64,000 nucleotides of DNA from positions 132,046,553 to 132,110,552 of the forward strand of contig NC_133898.1 in assembly GCF_964199755.1 (NCBI RefSeq). Direction: 5' to 3'. Below are positions 11,247 through 22,654 of the stretch, in pieces. Positions within the stretch are counted from its first letter, which is position 1; every line of letters starts with the position of its first letter. Made by a program: the position numbers and the translations under genes. This DNA is from Larus michahellis (Eukaryota > Chordata > Aves > Charadriiformes > Laridae). The notes under the pieces are model-generated. The model made no database searches. It was not told the DNA's origin and was given only the letters and a program-made list of their open reading frames with translations.

Positions 11247-11990
11247 CGTGGCCGGCCCCGGCCCCGGCCCGGCCCCGCCGCCCGCCCGCCCGCGGCCCGC
11301 CAGCCGCCCCCGCCAGCCCGGGGCGGCCGCCGCCGCCCCGCCTCGACCGGGCACTTCCGCTTCCGGCCGCCGCGGGGCGGGGCCAGCGCCGGAAGCGGGC
11401 GCGGCGCCGCCGGAAGCGGACCGGGCGCCCGGAAGTGTGCGCGGGGTCCGCCGCCGCCACCCGCTGCCCTCCCGGCACCGCGCCGGCGGCCCCGGCATGC
11501 GGCGGGGGGCCGGGCTGCCGCGGGAGAGGCAGGCGGGGCGGGGCGGGGCGGGGCGGGTCCCGAGCGGGGCGGGCGGCTGCGGGCCAGGGGCACCGAGGCG
11601 GGGGCACCGGGAGCTCCGCCCCTTCCCGGGCCGGGGGGAGCGGGGCAGGCGGCGGCCCCGGTGGCAGGCACAGGGGTCGGGGAGCGGGGGACGCACGTAG
11701 CACCGGGGGGGGTTAACAGTATCTGTGCTCCCCAGGGTGGCTGCCGTGACCCCCCTCCGCTGCCTCGGCGGGCACGGCCCAGCCCCGGAGGGCCGCGAGA
11801 AGCCTCGCCGGGCCCCCGAGCCGAGGGGAGAGCTCGGTGAGTGGCGTGCCGGTACCAGCGGCGGTGCCCGCAGCCCCGCTGGCTGCTCTGGCCGTCCCTG
11901 GGGGGAAGGAGAGGGCCGGAGGAGGCCGGTGTCCGGGACTGGCAGCGGCAGGGGATGGGCCGCTGGAGCGGAGGGTTGAACCGGCTTCTC
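10740..11990. promoter_or_regulatory. CpG island, ZNF513 promoter, probably bidirectional
   Basis: CpG density is very high from about 10.75 to 11.99 kb. There is a run of GGGGC boxes at 11533-11560 and five ETS-type CTTCC/GGAAG cores between 11353 and 11437. The ZNF513 start codon lies inside it at 11246 on the minus strand. On the plus strand a strong donor (CTCG then GTGAGT) at 11837 could end a first non-coding exon of the RNF19-like gene, which would make the promoter divergent. The island and ZNF513 role are seen; the plus-strand role is inferred. Confidence 0.75.
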
Positions 11991-12317
11991 TGTGCACGGC
12001 TCGTGGAGCTCCGGCGGTTCCGGGTGCCGTGGAACGGGGCTGGTGGCCCAGAGCCCGCATTGCCCTGGGCCGAAAGGGCAGGGTGGGCAGAGGCCGGAGA
12101 GCGGGACACTCGGGTGGCCGCGAGCCGCAGTGCTGGGGTCTTTCACTGTCCCGGTGCTTCCAGCGCTCCTGGAAGGAGGGACCTGGGGCTTCTGGGTGAG
12201 CAGAGAGGGGTTCGCTGTCCTTCCCGTGGTCTGATCTCCAGAGGCAGCTGAATCCATCCTTTGGAGACGTCCACTGGGGTCCTGCTCCCCAGTACTGGGA
12301 GTGGAACGAGTCCAGTC

Positions 12318-12477
12318 ACAGATCAGGTTGCCCAGAGAGGTTGTGTGGTCTCTCTCCTTGGAGGTTTTCAAGACCCAGCTGGCACAAAGCCCTTACCCAC
12401 AGCGCTGACCCTGGTTTGGGCAGGAAGATGGACCGGAGATCTCCTGAGGTCCCTTTCCACCTGAACTGTTCTGTTCG
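12318..12477 (+). mobile_element. Degraded CR1 3'-end fragment
   Basis: The sequence resembles the CR1 3' region (GGTTGCCCAGAGAGGTTGTG, a GAGGT..TCAAGACCCAGCTGG stretch, a final AGGTCCCTTTCCACCTGAAC) and ends in TTCTGTTC, a decayed octamer. It carries several small indels. It lies between ZNF513 and the RNF19-like gene. Confidence 0.7.
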
Positions 12478-13285
12478 TGGTGACCCCTGTGGGCAGTGGC
12501 CGCAGAGGAGAGCGAGCCCAGCTCCCCAGCACCAGGCGTGGGAGGAGAGGCAGCTGCAGGACAATCCCAGGAGTTGGAGCGCCGTGGCCATGCTGTGGCT
12601 CCTCTGTGGCCAGTACCTCTGCCAGTCCTGTCCCCAAGGTCACAGCTCTCGCAAGGGCTGCAGAGCTGAGCAGAGTTCTCCCAGGAGTGCATGTGGGTGA
12701 TGGGTCCCCATGCGATGGAGCTCCTGATTTCACCTGGCACATCCCTGTGGTCCATAACCCCTCTTCCCAGCACATCTCCCCCAATTTGTGTGGCTCGGCT
12801 CCTGGGCACTCAGACGTGCTCTGACCTTGCCAGGCGAGAAGCCTGCTGGGCCCCGGGATGCTGCGGTGGCTCCTCGTGCAGCCCAGTCGCACCTCTGCTC
12901 CCAGGGGAGCTCAGCCATCACATTTCCCACCTCTTCGGTTTGTTAGCTGCAGCTTCTGTTCCCAGCATCCCAGCTGGGGACATCCAGGGCTTTGCATCCT
13001 GCGTGTTGCGGACAAGGCCCCCTGGTTACCCTGCCTGGGGACTTGTTCCACCCATCTCCAGGGATGGCCGCGTGCAGATGGCTGTGCTGGGGGCAGCAGC
13101 CCCTGCTCTGGCTCAGACGTGCCTTGTGCTCATCCTCTCCGATGCTGAGGTCCCTGCCCTGGTCCCCATCGACAGGACTCGTTCTGCCTTCTCTGTTAAT
13201 AGAGCTGTTTTCATGTCCCAGTGGCTCTGGGTGCATGAGCTGCTGCTGTTGAGCCTCCTCACAGATAGTTTTTGTTTATTTGCAG

Positions 13286-13377
13286 GTCCCAGGAGGAGCC
13301 GAATGTGTTGGACTTTGTGGCAGTCCCAGGGGAGCCATGGCCATGCCGTGTCCTCAGCAATGATTCCCCGCTGACAG
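13286..13377 (+). other. Candidate non-coding exon upstream of the RNF19-like gene
   Basis: The stretch has an acceptor with a T-rich tract (TTTTTGTTTATTTGCAG, ending 13285) and a good donor (GACAG then GTACTT at 13378). One frame is open across all 92 bases but closes immediately if joined to the next candidate exon at 15159. It contains several ATGs, so it would be a 5' UTR exon with upstream ORFs. No protein family is recognised. Supported only by splice signals. Confidence 0.35.
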
Positions 13378-15158
13378 GTACTTTGGGGACACTTAGATCC
13401 CTGCCGGTGCTTCTTCGCATGTGTTGTGCAGTTTAGTCGAGGTGCCGCCGTCCCAGTGCAGGAGCTGCAGGACACTGGGTGTTTCCTCGCGGGCTGGCCC
13501 TGCCAGTTGGGCAGCTGGTGGCCGTGGTGTCAGCGCAGCCGTTGCTGCTGCTCTGGCGCTGGCTCCTGCTGTTCTGCCAGGCAGAGTCCCCAGTGACGGC
13601 AGCCGTCACCCCCAGCAGCAGTCCTGCTGCCCTCCCCTGCGTTGAGTACATTCCTTCCTCTCTCTAACAACTATTTAAACCCAGTCTCAGCCCGGTTTCC
13701 ATGAGCTCTTCAGTTACCAACTCACTGGGAAGTGCTTTATCACGCTGCAGCACCGTGCTCGTTCCCAGCCGAGCAGATGTGATCGGACTCCTCGATCTTA
13801 CCTGAGCCCTCGCTAATACCTGCCGCTTCTGCTGCTCTGGCTGTGCTCAGAGGGAAAACCCAGCAGAGGCTGTTGGTGGTGGAGGGATGCAGCGGTGCTG
13901 GGGAGGTGTGAAGTGTAGGATGCCCCTTTCTAGACTATAGATAAGGAAAGAGCAAGGAGAGCAGTGGAGGGGCTGGCTCTGCTGTCAGGAGCGGTTATGG
14001 CGTGGCCCTGGAGTACTGTGAGTTCTAAGTAAGGGAAAACTGGCAGATTTACCTCCTCTCTCTTGTAATCACCTGTCTTCTGGTCACTGAATTAACTGGC
14101 TTTTGGGTCCTTTAGCGTGGTCGTCTCTTCTACAAATGCAGCAGCAGCGTGGGTGGTGCAGGTTTTAGTGCAGTACGTGGGATGTGGGGAAGCACCGCTC
14201 AGAAGTGACCGCTCCCCACGGGGCTTCGTGTCCTGCTGCCTGGGTTGCAGCTCTGTGCTCCTGGGACAGTTCAGGATCCAGCCTTTGCGGAGGAAGCACC
14301 GTCTCTGGCAGCGAGACGTTCCCTGCTCTCCTGCAAGCCAACCCTGAGGAGGAGTAGATGGCAGTTTTGATTTGCCCTGAGTTTTCTTCTGGGCTGCCTC
14401 CATCGCTAGGAGCTTCCCAGTGAAGGCTGGGTTTAGGAGCTTGTGTCCGCAGCAGTGAGCGCTGGCGTCCAGCTGGGCCCAATCTGTGGCTCTTGGGAAC
14501 TGGAACTCCAGCGGAAAGTCTGAGCCTCAGCCGTGTCTGTCCTTGGAGAGGAGAGCCGTGGAGGCTGAGAGCGTGGTTATTGTACTGCCCTGTGTACAAA
14601 CTGGTTGTCACAGTGTTCACCACTTGCAAAGACTTCCCAGTCTCGGGGAATCTGGGAGGTCCTGTGTCTCTGGACTTGGATGCTGAACTGAGGGAGACAG
14701 GATGGGGCAGAACAGAGCTGGCTCAGGAGCACGTGGTGGCTCTTGTGTTGCCCAAGCTCGGTGTGGAAGGGGATGGCGGACGCAGGAGCAGAGAGAGGCA
14801 AATGCCCCAACCTGGGCTGTGGTCCACCAGAGGAGGAGGATCTGGAGCAGCCCCAGCCAGGGCAGGGGACCAGGGTCTCCATCTGCAAGGCTCATGCCAG
14901 AGCCAGGGCACTGCTGGTGGGGTCAGCCCCGTGCCCTGGACCCACAGCAATGTCTGGCTGGGACCGGGCTGGCTGTGACTGGCTGCGGACTTGTCCCGGA
15001 GCTGCCGGGGTGTTTTTGGTGGTGTGACTGCGCGGACGGCCCGGGGGTCTGGGTGGGCATCAGGGCCCATCAGCAGGGCAGTAGGGGGGTCTCCTGGGTG
15101 CCAGGGGGCTGTTCCCAGGTCCGGAGCCCTGAGCTCACTCTCCTGTGATTCCCCACAG
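13378..15158. other. Presumed 5' intron of the RNF19-like gene
   Basis: This moderately GC-rich sequence separates the two candidate upstream exons. Open frames on both strands are short and unlike any family I know. No repeat, RNA gene or further splice-bordered exon stands out. Confidence 0.5.
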
Positions 15159-15303
15159 GCTGAGCGGTGCCAACGGCGTCTGGAGATGGTTCGGCTGTTG
15201 CCTGTGGGGAGGATGCTGGCTCTGAGGCCCAGGTAGGAGCCTGGCCATGGGGCTGGCACCTCCCTGCTACCCTCCGTAGCCCAACAGCAGCTGACGGGCC
15301 ACC
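15159..15303 (+). other. Candidate 5' UTR of the RNF19-like coding exon
   Basis: An acceptor (GTGATTCCCCACAG) ends at 15158 and the sequence runs to the ATG at 15304. It holds an upstream ATG at 15186 followed by an in-frame TAG near 15235. The main start lies in a strong Kozak context (GCCACCATGG). Confidence 0.45.
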
Positions 15304-18300
15304 ATGGAGCAACCCACACGGGTGCCCGGACCCCTCCGCCTCCTGGGCTTCTTTGGGCGGAGGCCACAGGCCATCGGGGGGGAGAAGTCGCCAGAACTGG
15401 AGCCGGAGGAACCCGAGGAGACACACGTCGTGCTGCCCCTGGGCGAGGGCGGGGAGCTGGTGGAGTGTCCCCTGTGCCTGCTGCCCCAGCCCCCCGAGGC
15501 CTTCCCCACCCTGGCCTCTTGTGCCCACCGCTCGTGCCGGGCCTGCCTGGAGCAGTACCTGCGCATCGCCGTCGGCGAGAGCCGCGTGCCGGTGGCCTGT
15601 CCGCACTGCCCTGCCGCCCTCCAGCCCACCGATGTCCACCGCCTCCTGGCCGAGCCCGCCCTCCGCGACAAGTACGAGGAGTTCCTCCTGCGGCGGCTGC
15701 TGGTGGCCGACCCCGGCACCCGATGGTGTCCCGCACCTGACTGCAGGTGACCCGCTGGCCCCTTGTGTGGAGCTGGGAGCGGGGGGACGGTGTGGGTGTC
15801 CCCTCCCTGCAGCGGCGGAGGCCATGGCCTTCCCCACCAGGAGCTGGTGGGCATTAGACTGTGCCTCTGTCCTGTGAGCCTTTTCCAGGCTCAGTCCCCC
15901 TGTGACTTGGTCCCGTGTGGGGTTGTGCCTGCCCAGAGAGACGTCCCGATCCCTGTCCCCGCTGCAGACCCTGGGCAGCTGTGTGTCTCTGCCAGGGTTG
16001 GTGCTCCTGGCCATGCCGGCCAGTCCGCGATGCCCCGGGGGAACTGTGTGGGTGCTGGATGGGGCAGGCTGTGCTGCAGTCTGAGCTGGTGAGGTCTCTC
16101 CAGGCTCTCCTGAGCTTGGGCTGCAGCTGTGGCTCGGTGTGGAGCCGGGACCTGCCATTGCGTGGCCTGGCTGTGCCAGGGAGGGGAATGGCTGCGTGGG
16201 AATGCAGGGAGGGCCGTGGGCACCGCTGGCCCCCCCAGCACTGACCGCCTTCTCCCACAGCTACGCTGTCATCGCCTACGGCTGTGCCGAGTGTCCCCGC
16301 CTCACCTGCGGACGCGAGGGCTGTGGCACTGAGTTCTGCTACCACTGCCGGCAGCCCTGGCACCCCAATGGCCCCTGCGCGCCAGCGCCGCCGGCCCCCG
16401 GCCTTGCCAACCCCGCAGCACAGCTAATCCATCCGGAGGACTCGGCCCACGGTGAGACCCTGGCCCAGGGTGGGAGCAGGCAGGGCAGGGGTTTGGCACA
16501 GTCGGATGCCTTCGCACCTTCCTGCCTGTGGGGATGCTGGAGCCACAGTGGTCCCCGCTGGTTGCCTCTGCGTGGAGGCATGTGCCAGTCGAGCCGGGAG
16601 CGTAGAGCGGGACCTTGCTGTGCCTGGCTCACCCTGACACCTATGGGACAGGCTGCGATTCTGGGACAGGGTGTGGAAGCTGGACCTGCACTGTCCTGTC
16701 CTGCTCCCCCCATCCTATCTCATCTCCTTCCCCCCGCCAGCTGAGGCCGAGGACATCAAAGTCTGTCCCCGCTGCAGTGCCTTCATCATGAAGATCAACG
16801 ATGGGAGCTGCAACCGCATGAACTGCGCAGTTTGTGGCTGCCTCTTCTGCTGGCTCTGCCTGCAGGAGATCTCCGATGTGCATTTCCTGAGGTCCGTGTG
16901 GGGCTGTGGGGCCGCTGGGAGCCGTGGGCTGTGCTGGGGAGCTGGGGCGGGGGGCTGTGGGGTGGGTGGAAGAGCTGCCTCTGGGCTGGGCTGCGGGCGC
17001 TGTGGTGCTGGGCCGGGGCTGGGGACGCTGCCAGGAGCTGTGGGGCTGGGATGTGGGGCAGCACAGCGAGGTTTGGGACCGGCTGGGCTGTGGGACGGGT
17101 CGGGGGGGAGCGGAGTGGTCTGTGCTGCTGGGTCTGTCAGGGCTGGGGGCTGGGGCCGGCTCTCAGCACCCCACAGGGAGGGTCCCCGGTGGCGGCCAGA
17201 GCTCAGGATTGGGATGGGGGAGTCTGGCTTTCCAGAGGCCCAGGGGCCTCACCCAGTGCGAGGGCGGCCTGTGCTGGTCCCCTGCGCAGGAACCGTTGTC
17301 CCAGCCCTGCTCTGTCCCCGCAGCCCCTCTGGCTGCACCTTCTGGGGGAAGAGGCCTTGGTCACGGACACGGAAGATCCTGTGGCAGCTGGGCATGGTGC
17401 TGGGGGCGCCCATGGTGATCTCCCTCGTCGCGGGCATCGCTGTCCCTGTCATTACCATTGGGATCCCCATCTACATGGGTAGGAAGGTACTGGAGTCCCC
17501 CATGGTCCCGCTCCCCGCTGAGCCTGGCAGATGCACGGGGCTCACCGCTCTCCCCAGCATGTCCCTCTGCCACCCTGACTCCCCACGGCCCCTCCTTGCG
17601 GGGACCCTCTCTGCTGCCCACCCCAGCTCCCTCCAGTGAGGGTCCTCCCAGCCCGGAGAGGCGGGGGTTGGGGTGGGCGAAAGGAGGAAGGGGTCTGCGG
17701 GTCCAGGGACACCTGAGCTGTGGTGGTGGCACTGTCATGGCCGCCTGTCCCTGAGGAGATGGAGGGGGTGTCCAGGCAGCTGTAGCTGCGGCTACAGCTC
17801 TGCCAGGGCTGGGAAGAGACCCCAGTGCTGGGGAATGTGCATGGAGATCCCTGCAGAGCCCTTCACCTGTCTTGTTTGTCCTCGAGGTGCTGGGCCAGAG
17901 CCGGAGGAGCAGCCTGTCGGGGTGCCAGCAGTGCTTTTCTGTCACCAGCAGCGTCCTCCTCTCTCTCTTTGTGTCCCCCATCATCACAGCTGTCACCGTG
18001 GGTGAGTGCGCGGGGCCAGGGCTGAGGGTGCTGCTCATGTGTTGGAGAGAGTGGGGGGCTGCTGCAGTGGAGTGTCTCCGGGGGGAAAGTCTGAGACCTG
18101 GGGCACCAGGGCTTTGCCCAGGGGATCAGGCCAGCCGGGTCTGCTGGTGGGGATGGGGAAATAGCTGCCCGTCTGCCCGCAGGAGTCGGCGTGCCCCTGA
18201 TGCTCACCTACGTCTACGGAGTGGTGGTGCTGTCGCTGTGTCGGAGCCGCTGGGGGTGCGGGGGCAGCCGCAGCCCACCTGGGGATCTTGGCGTGGTGGA

Positions 18301-19133
18301 GCTGGAGAACCTGACCAAGCGTGAGTCCTGCACTGCCGTCTGTCCACCATCCCGTACCCTCCATCGGGCCGCAGGGGCTCCGGTCCTGCCTGGCGTCTCA
18401 GTGGCTGTGACATCTCCAGAGCCAGGGGCTCCCTGTGGACACGTGTCGGTTCTGCCCGGGGTGGTACCACACACACCTCTCCCTGCGAGGGGGCTGCACG
18501 CTGGTGTCCTGGGGGAGGCGGGTGCTGCCCAGAGCAGTCTGGGACCTGCCGAGAGCCCGGTGGGCCGTTCTGCTCCCCACTCTGCCAGGGAGCGGTCCTT
18601 GCAGACAGGGTGCTTAGCGCCATCTCTCCCTCTGCCAGTGAATGAGCTGTGGTCGGTGCTGCCCAGCCCCAGGGGGGGTGAGGACGGGGTCCCGGACACA
18701 ACCACCTCCTTCCCCAGCAGCAGCCATAGCCCACGGCATGGGGCTGTGTGGAAGGAGCAGGACAGCCAGTCAGCCAGCACGGTGGCCCTCGCAGGGAGCA
18801 TGCTGAGCGAGGGCCAGGACATGTCCTACAGGTGAGCTGGGGCTGCTGGGCTGGGGAGGGGGGGACTGGCATGTCCCCGTCCTAACAGCCTTCCCCGTGC
18901 CCACTGTACCGGGCAGGGATGTGGCAATGTCCCTTTTTGGGCTCCTGCCCTCAGGCCCTGTGTTTGTCTGCAGGGAAGGCATCAACATCGAGGTGGAGGT
19001 GTCGATCGAGGCAGCGCCGCGTCCTGGGCGGGAGCAGAGCCTGTGCAGCATGCTGTCAGGGCAGAGTCTCTCCGGGGACTCCCTGGGAGGCAGCAGTGAC
19101 CGGTGCAGCACTGTGGGCATCCCTGCAGAGTGA
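15304..19133 (+). CDS. RNF19A/RNF19B-family RBR E3 ubiquitin ligase (RNF19B-like)
   Basis: RBR ligases take ubiquitin from an E2 onto a RING2 cysteine and then to substrate; RNF19 members are tail-membrane ER proteins (family knowledge). Exons: 15304-15746, 16261-16451, 16741-16891, 17324-17486, 17887-18001, 18183-18320, 18639-18831 and 18974-19133; phases match at every join, giving 517 residues and stop TGA. RING1 ligands include C55, C58, C73, H75, C78, C81, C99 and C102. The IBR spans about 142-187, with the signature [18 protein letters not shown]2 starts at C220, with the predicted catalytic cysteine C235 in DGSCNRMNC. Two hydrophobic segments follow, at about 276-312 and 330-372. The tail keeps RNF19-like pieces ([20 protein letters not shown]) but is much shorter than the 730-840-residue RNF19A/B proteins I recall. 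It sits between ZNF513 and PPM1G, where I recall no RBR gene in mammals. The fourth donor (GTACTG) is weak but phase-correct. Confidence 0.9.
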
Positions 19134-19395
19134 GGGGACCGTGCAGCACTGAGCAGGGGGAACCTCGATCCACAGAGCCCCCACCTGGGCTCCCACCTGC
19201 CACGGACACAAAGTCCCTGTGCCCCGCTGTGGCAGAGCTGGTCACCCTCTGTGGGGCACCCCCAGACCCACGAACTGGGTCCTGGCCATCCCCAGGCTGG
19301 GGGGCACTGACTGTGCTGAGCTCCATCCACCCCTTCCCTGAAAGCAGCCTTGAGCATTGGCACCACTGGGAAATAAAACAGTTCCCCGAGGGTCT
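19134..19395 (+). other. RNF19-like 3' untranslated region
   Basis: A short GC-rich 3' UTR follows the TGA and ends shortly after the AATAAA at 19372-19377. It is followed by a GT-containing stretch. The end is estimated. Confidence 0.7.
19372..19377 (+). terminator. RNF19-like poly(A) signal AATAAA
   Basis: A canonical AATAAA lies about 240 bases after the stop, with TGTCAGTCTC about 18 bases downstream. This is the only canonical signal close to the gene's end on this strand. Confidence 0.75.
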
Positions 19396-22300
19396 GTCAG
19401 TCTCTTGCGGCACAGCCCCCTCCCTGCCCGCACAGCCCCATAACAGCGGGCTCTGATCCGTGAGCGTTCCCCGCACGGGGGGACAACTAGGGGCAGTGAG
19501 CTGGAGCACAGTGGGGATATTCCCTGTGCAAACACCCCGTTAGCGTGAGAGCTGCGGCTGTGGGACCGGCACAGCGTGGCTGGCAGCTGGGGGGCGGGGG
19601 GGTGGATGGTGCTGGTGGCCTCATCCAGCTCCAGCACACTGAGCCCCTTGGGCAGGGGCCGAGCCCTGGTGCAGTGTGTGGCCCCGTGGGTCCTGCGCGC
19701 TCTCGGCTGCTTTCTGGGGGCAGTGCGTGGCTTCTGGCAGACAGACCTGAGTGTGGTGGGGGAGAGCTGCAGCGGGGGCCGGAGCAGCCCCTGCGGGTGG
19801 GAGGCCGAGCGCTGCGTGGGGCAGAGCTGGCGGCGGCACACAGGGCTCGCTGTGCTGGCCTGTGTCTGCGTGTTGGCATCCCTGGCTGCCCGGGCAGTGT
19901 GCGGAGGGGCCCCGGGGCGGTTCCCAGGCCAGCCATGGGTGCTGCAGGGTGGAGACCCGCCTGGATCCTTGTGATGGGCACCCGCGCCAAAGCAGGAAAG
20001 AAAACTCTGCCAGGGAGAGGGTCTCGTGGCTTCTCCCAGTTGGAGCAGGCACAGCGGTGAGGCTGCCGGCAGCACCCCGGCCCCAAAGCTGCTGCCCTCC
20101 CTGGTGGCACTGGGATTATTGGCCCCCACGCAGCCCTGCGCTCCTGCCCAGTGTAGCACCTGGCTGGGGGCCAGGTTAGCCACCGGCCACCACCACAGCT
20201 GCAGTGCTCCATGCCCTGCATCGTCTTCCCTCCGCATCCCACAGGATACTGGCACAAGCTGCAGGGCGTCCATTTCTATGTGTGGATGAGGACAAGGTGG
20301 CGGTGACCAACCTGGCGCCTCCATGCACAGGGTCTTTGTGGCCTCCCACCGTGCCTGCAGGCAACCAGGCTGCCCCCGAGGAATGCCTGGGACAGGCTGC
20401 GGCACTGGGGTGGGGGCAACTCCTGCCCTCAAGCTTCGGGGTGCCACACAGGTGGAGGTTGTGGGTCCTGATCCCCACCAGGGATCCATCCGGCAGCTAG
20501 GCCAGTGTGGAGGGACCATGTGGAATGCCATTGGCTGTGGGTGGGCACCCTGGGCCAGGCGGGATCCTGCCTACAACCGGTCTGATGCCACTGCAGCATC
20601 CTTGGGAGAAGCAGCTGCTTCTGAACATTTCCCCAGCCGTGCATGGTCACACGACGCTCCTCGCGGTTGTAATTCACTGGCCCCAGCATATGATGGGGCG
20701 CCTGTCTCCCACCCAGCAGCCATCAGGTCCCCTCCCTGGTCCCAAAGCTGACACCTCCCGTCCCATCCAGCGCTGCCCTTAGAGACCCCTCATTCCCCCG
20801 CTCCCAGACCCCATCACCTGCTGCCCAGCTGGTGCGGCTGCTCTTTGCCAGTGCTCACACACGTGTGGCCATTGCTGGCACCGCAGACGCTCCCCTGGCC
20901 CCACACTCACATGGAGGAAAGTAGCTGAAGGTGGAGTTCAATCAGGTGTCAGGAGAGACTGTGGTGACCAGGCACAGGGCATGGCAACACTGGTGTAGTC
21001 CCTGCTTACATGCAATAGACCCTTTCGTTCCCTTAGCCCTCGATTTCCCACAGTCTTCCTCCCCAGATCTCCTAAATCCCTCCCTTTTCCCACCTTTGGT
21101 TCCTCCCCTAAACATCCCATAATAATTCCTGTGCTGTCCCCAGATGCTCTTTCCCTGCATCCTGCCCCCAGGCAGCCACCCTTGAGTGCTCGAAAGGTGA
21201 TCTGGAGAGCTTCCGATGAGGCAGGTGATGGGTTTCACACCTGGACCTTGGCGATGACTGTTGCCCTGGGACAGCCCTGGGAGGAGCCGGGGGGAGGTCT
21301 GTGATTTGACACACACACACCCACACCCACACACACCCTTCCGGCTCTTGTACCTCTTTGTCTGTCTGGATTTTCGGGCATCGTCCTTTAAGGGGCTGGC
21401 GCTTCTCTTCTGATGGGCCTGCGAGCAGCTGGGTCAGGTTAATAATCAAATTACTGCTCCTGCTGTTGTTTCTTTGCGCCTCCTTTGTGTCTCCAGCTGA
21501 ATGTCTCACCTCACCGACGGCCTGGGCTTCCTGGTGCCTTCAGAAACCATCTCTCAGATGTGTGGTGTCTCCAGGATCTGCCCCAGGCCCCACCACAACC
21601 TGGCTCCCAAACCTCTTCCCTGCTCACCAGCAAATCCAGCCCGACCTTCGCCTGCGAGTGCGCACCGAGGTACGTGTCCCTCCCCAGCCCACGCACGCGG
21701 GTCCCTCCCTTTGGTGGCACCCGCACCCCCCCCCGCCCAGAACTCCCCCCGTGCACGACAGAAAGAGCCCCCACACCCAGGAAAACAGCTAGAAAAAAAG
21801 ATCACTTTGTGGTGATCCATTATTATTTCTGTTCACACGCAGCTGGCCCCTTTTATGCCCATTTCCCATGCTCATTCCTCCCCCCCGCAGTCCCTTCCGT
21901 CCCCACACAGCCCAGGGTCTCTCCTGCCCCATGTTTTCACCCCCTGGCACCCACAGCAAGTCCAAGCCCCGGAGGTGCCTCCCACTGACCCCCTGGACCT
22001 CGGCAGCCCTGGGTCTGACCATCCTCCTGGTGGCCAGGACCCCTCCCCGGCTCCTCTTCACGGCCAGGAGCTGCCCTGGCAGAACTGTCGGGGCAGCCTT
22101 GGCAAACCTCCCGATTCCGCCCCCTGCACAGCTTCACTCGCTTAACAGAAATAACTGTAGGTAGGAGGGCCTTTGATACGGCACGTGACACACCACAGAG
22201 CATTTTGATTAAAAATCGGCATGATAAAACATCAATAGTGTACATGGTAAATGGTCCAAACCCAGTCACCTCAACACAAATCACTAACGTGAGCCCACCG

Positions 22301-22640
22301 CTAACCAGAGTCATTTTAGGGGGCTCCACAGAGACTGGTTCTAAGTCCTATATCAAAAACTTTCTTTAATGACCAGGAAGAAAGTTTAAAACCAAACCCT
22401 CTTGAGATCGATGCCTCGCCGCAGGAACAAGACAGCACGCACTCGACAATTCAGTTTTTAACTCCACCGAGCAGAACTGCCTCCGCATTCAGCCTCCCAG
22501 GGCCCTGCAGCTCCGGGCGCTCCATCCAGGACTGGGTTTACCCTTCCACAGCATCACTACTGGCCCCGTTCCAAAAAGGACGTGTGAAAACTAGAGAGAC
22601 TTCAGAAGTAACAAATGCTTTTAGGACTGTAGAAAATAAT
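19396..22640. other. Intergenic region between RNF19-like and PPM1G 3' ends
   Basis: About 3.2 kb lies between two convergent genes. The left part (to about 20.9 kb) is very GC-rich, with long meaningless frames on both strands. The right part grows AT-rich from about 22.1 kb. A CA-rich microsatellite sits at 21309-21342. I recognise no gene; an exon-like stretch near 20243-20452 and an LTR-like stretch near 21.8 kb were considered and not accepted. Confidence 0.6.
21309..21342. repeat. CA-rich microsatellite
   Basis: An interrupted (CA)n tract with CCCACA interruptions, visible directly. It is intergenic, between the RNF19-like gene and PPM1G. Confidence 0.85.
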
Positions 22641-22654
22641 TCTGCTCATTCCTG

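Noticed and set aside
10438-11700. A 420-codon plus-strand frame opposite ZNF513 exons 1-2
   Set aside because: Low-complexity composition with no domain and fully inside the CpG island.
10512-12371. A 619-codon minus-strand open frame over the ZNF513 promoter
   Set aside because: It contains ZNF513 exons 1 and 2 in frame, but the rest is Pro/Arg/Ala-rich noise expected in a CpG island.
15233-15279. A 47-bp GT..AG intron in the RNF19-like 5' UTR
   Set aside because: Too short for ordinary vertebrate splicing; the segment is more likely retained as UTR.
20243-20452. Exon-like stretch after CCCACAG with GATGAGGACAAGGTGG-type text
   Set aside because: Frames give no known protein, no matching neighbour exon was found and one frame stops quickly. 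It could be a gene relic but this is unsupported.
19242-20531. A 429-codon minus-strand frame after the RNF19-like gene
   Set aside because: Overlaps the RNF19-like 3' UTR, has shadow-like composition and no recognisable motif.
21500-22150. LTR-like stretch on the minus strand (CATAAAAGG TATA-type box, AATAATAA)
   Set aside because: I found no convincing paired ends, target duplication or primer-binding site, so a retroviral LTR cannot be claimed.
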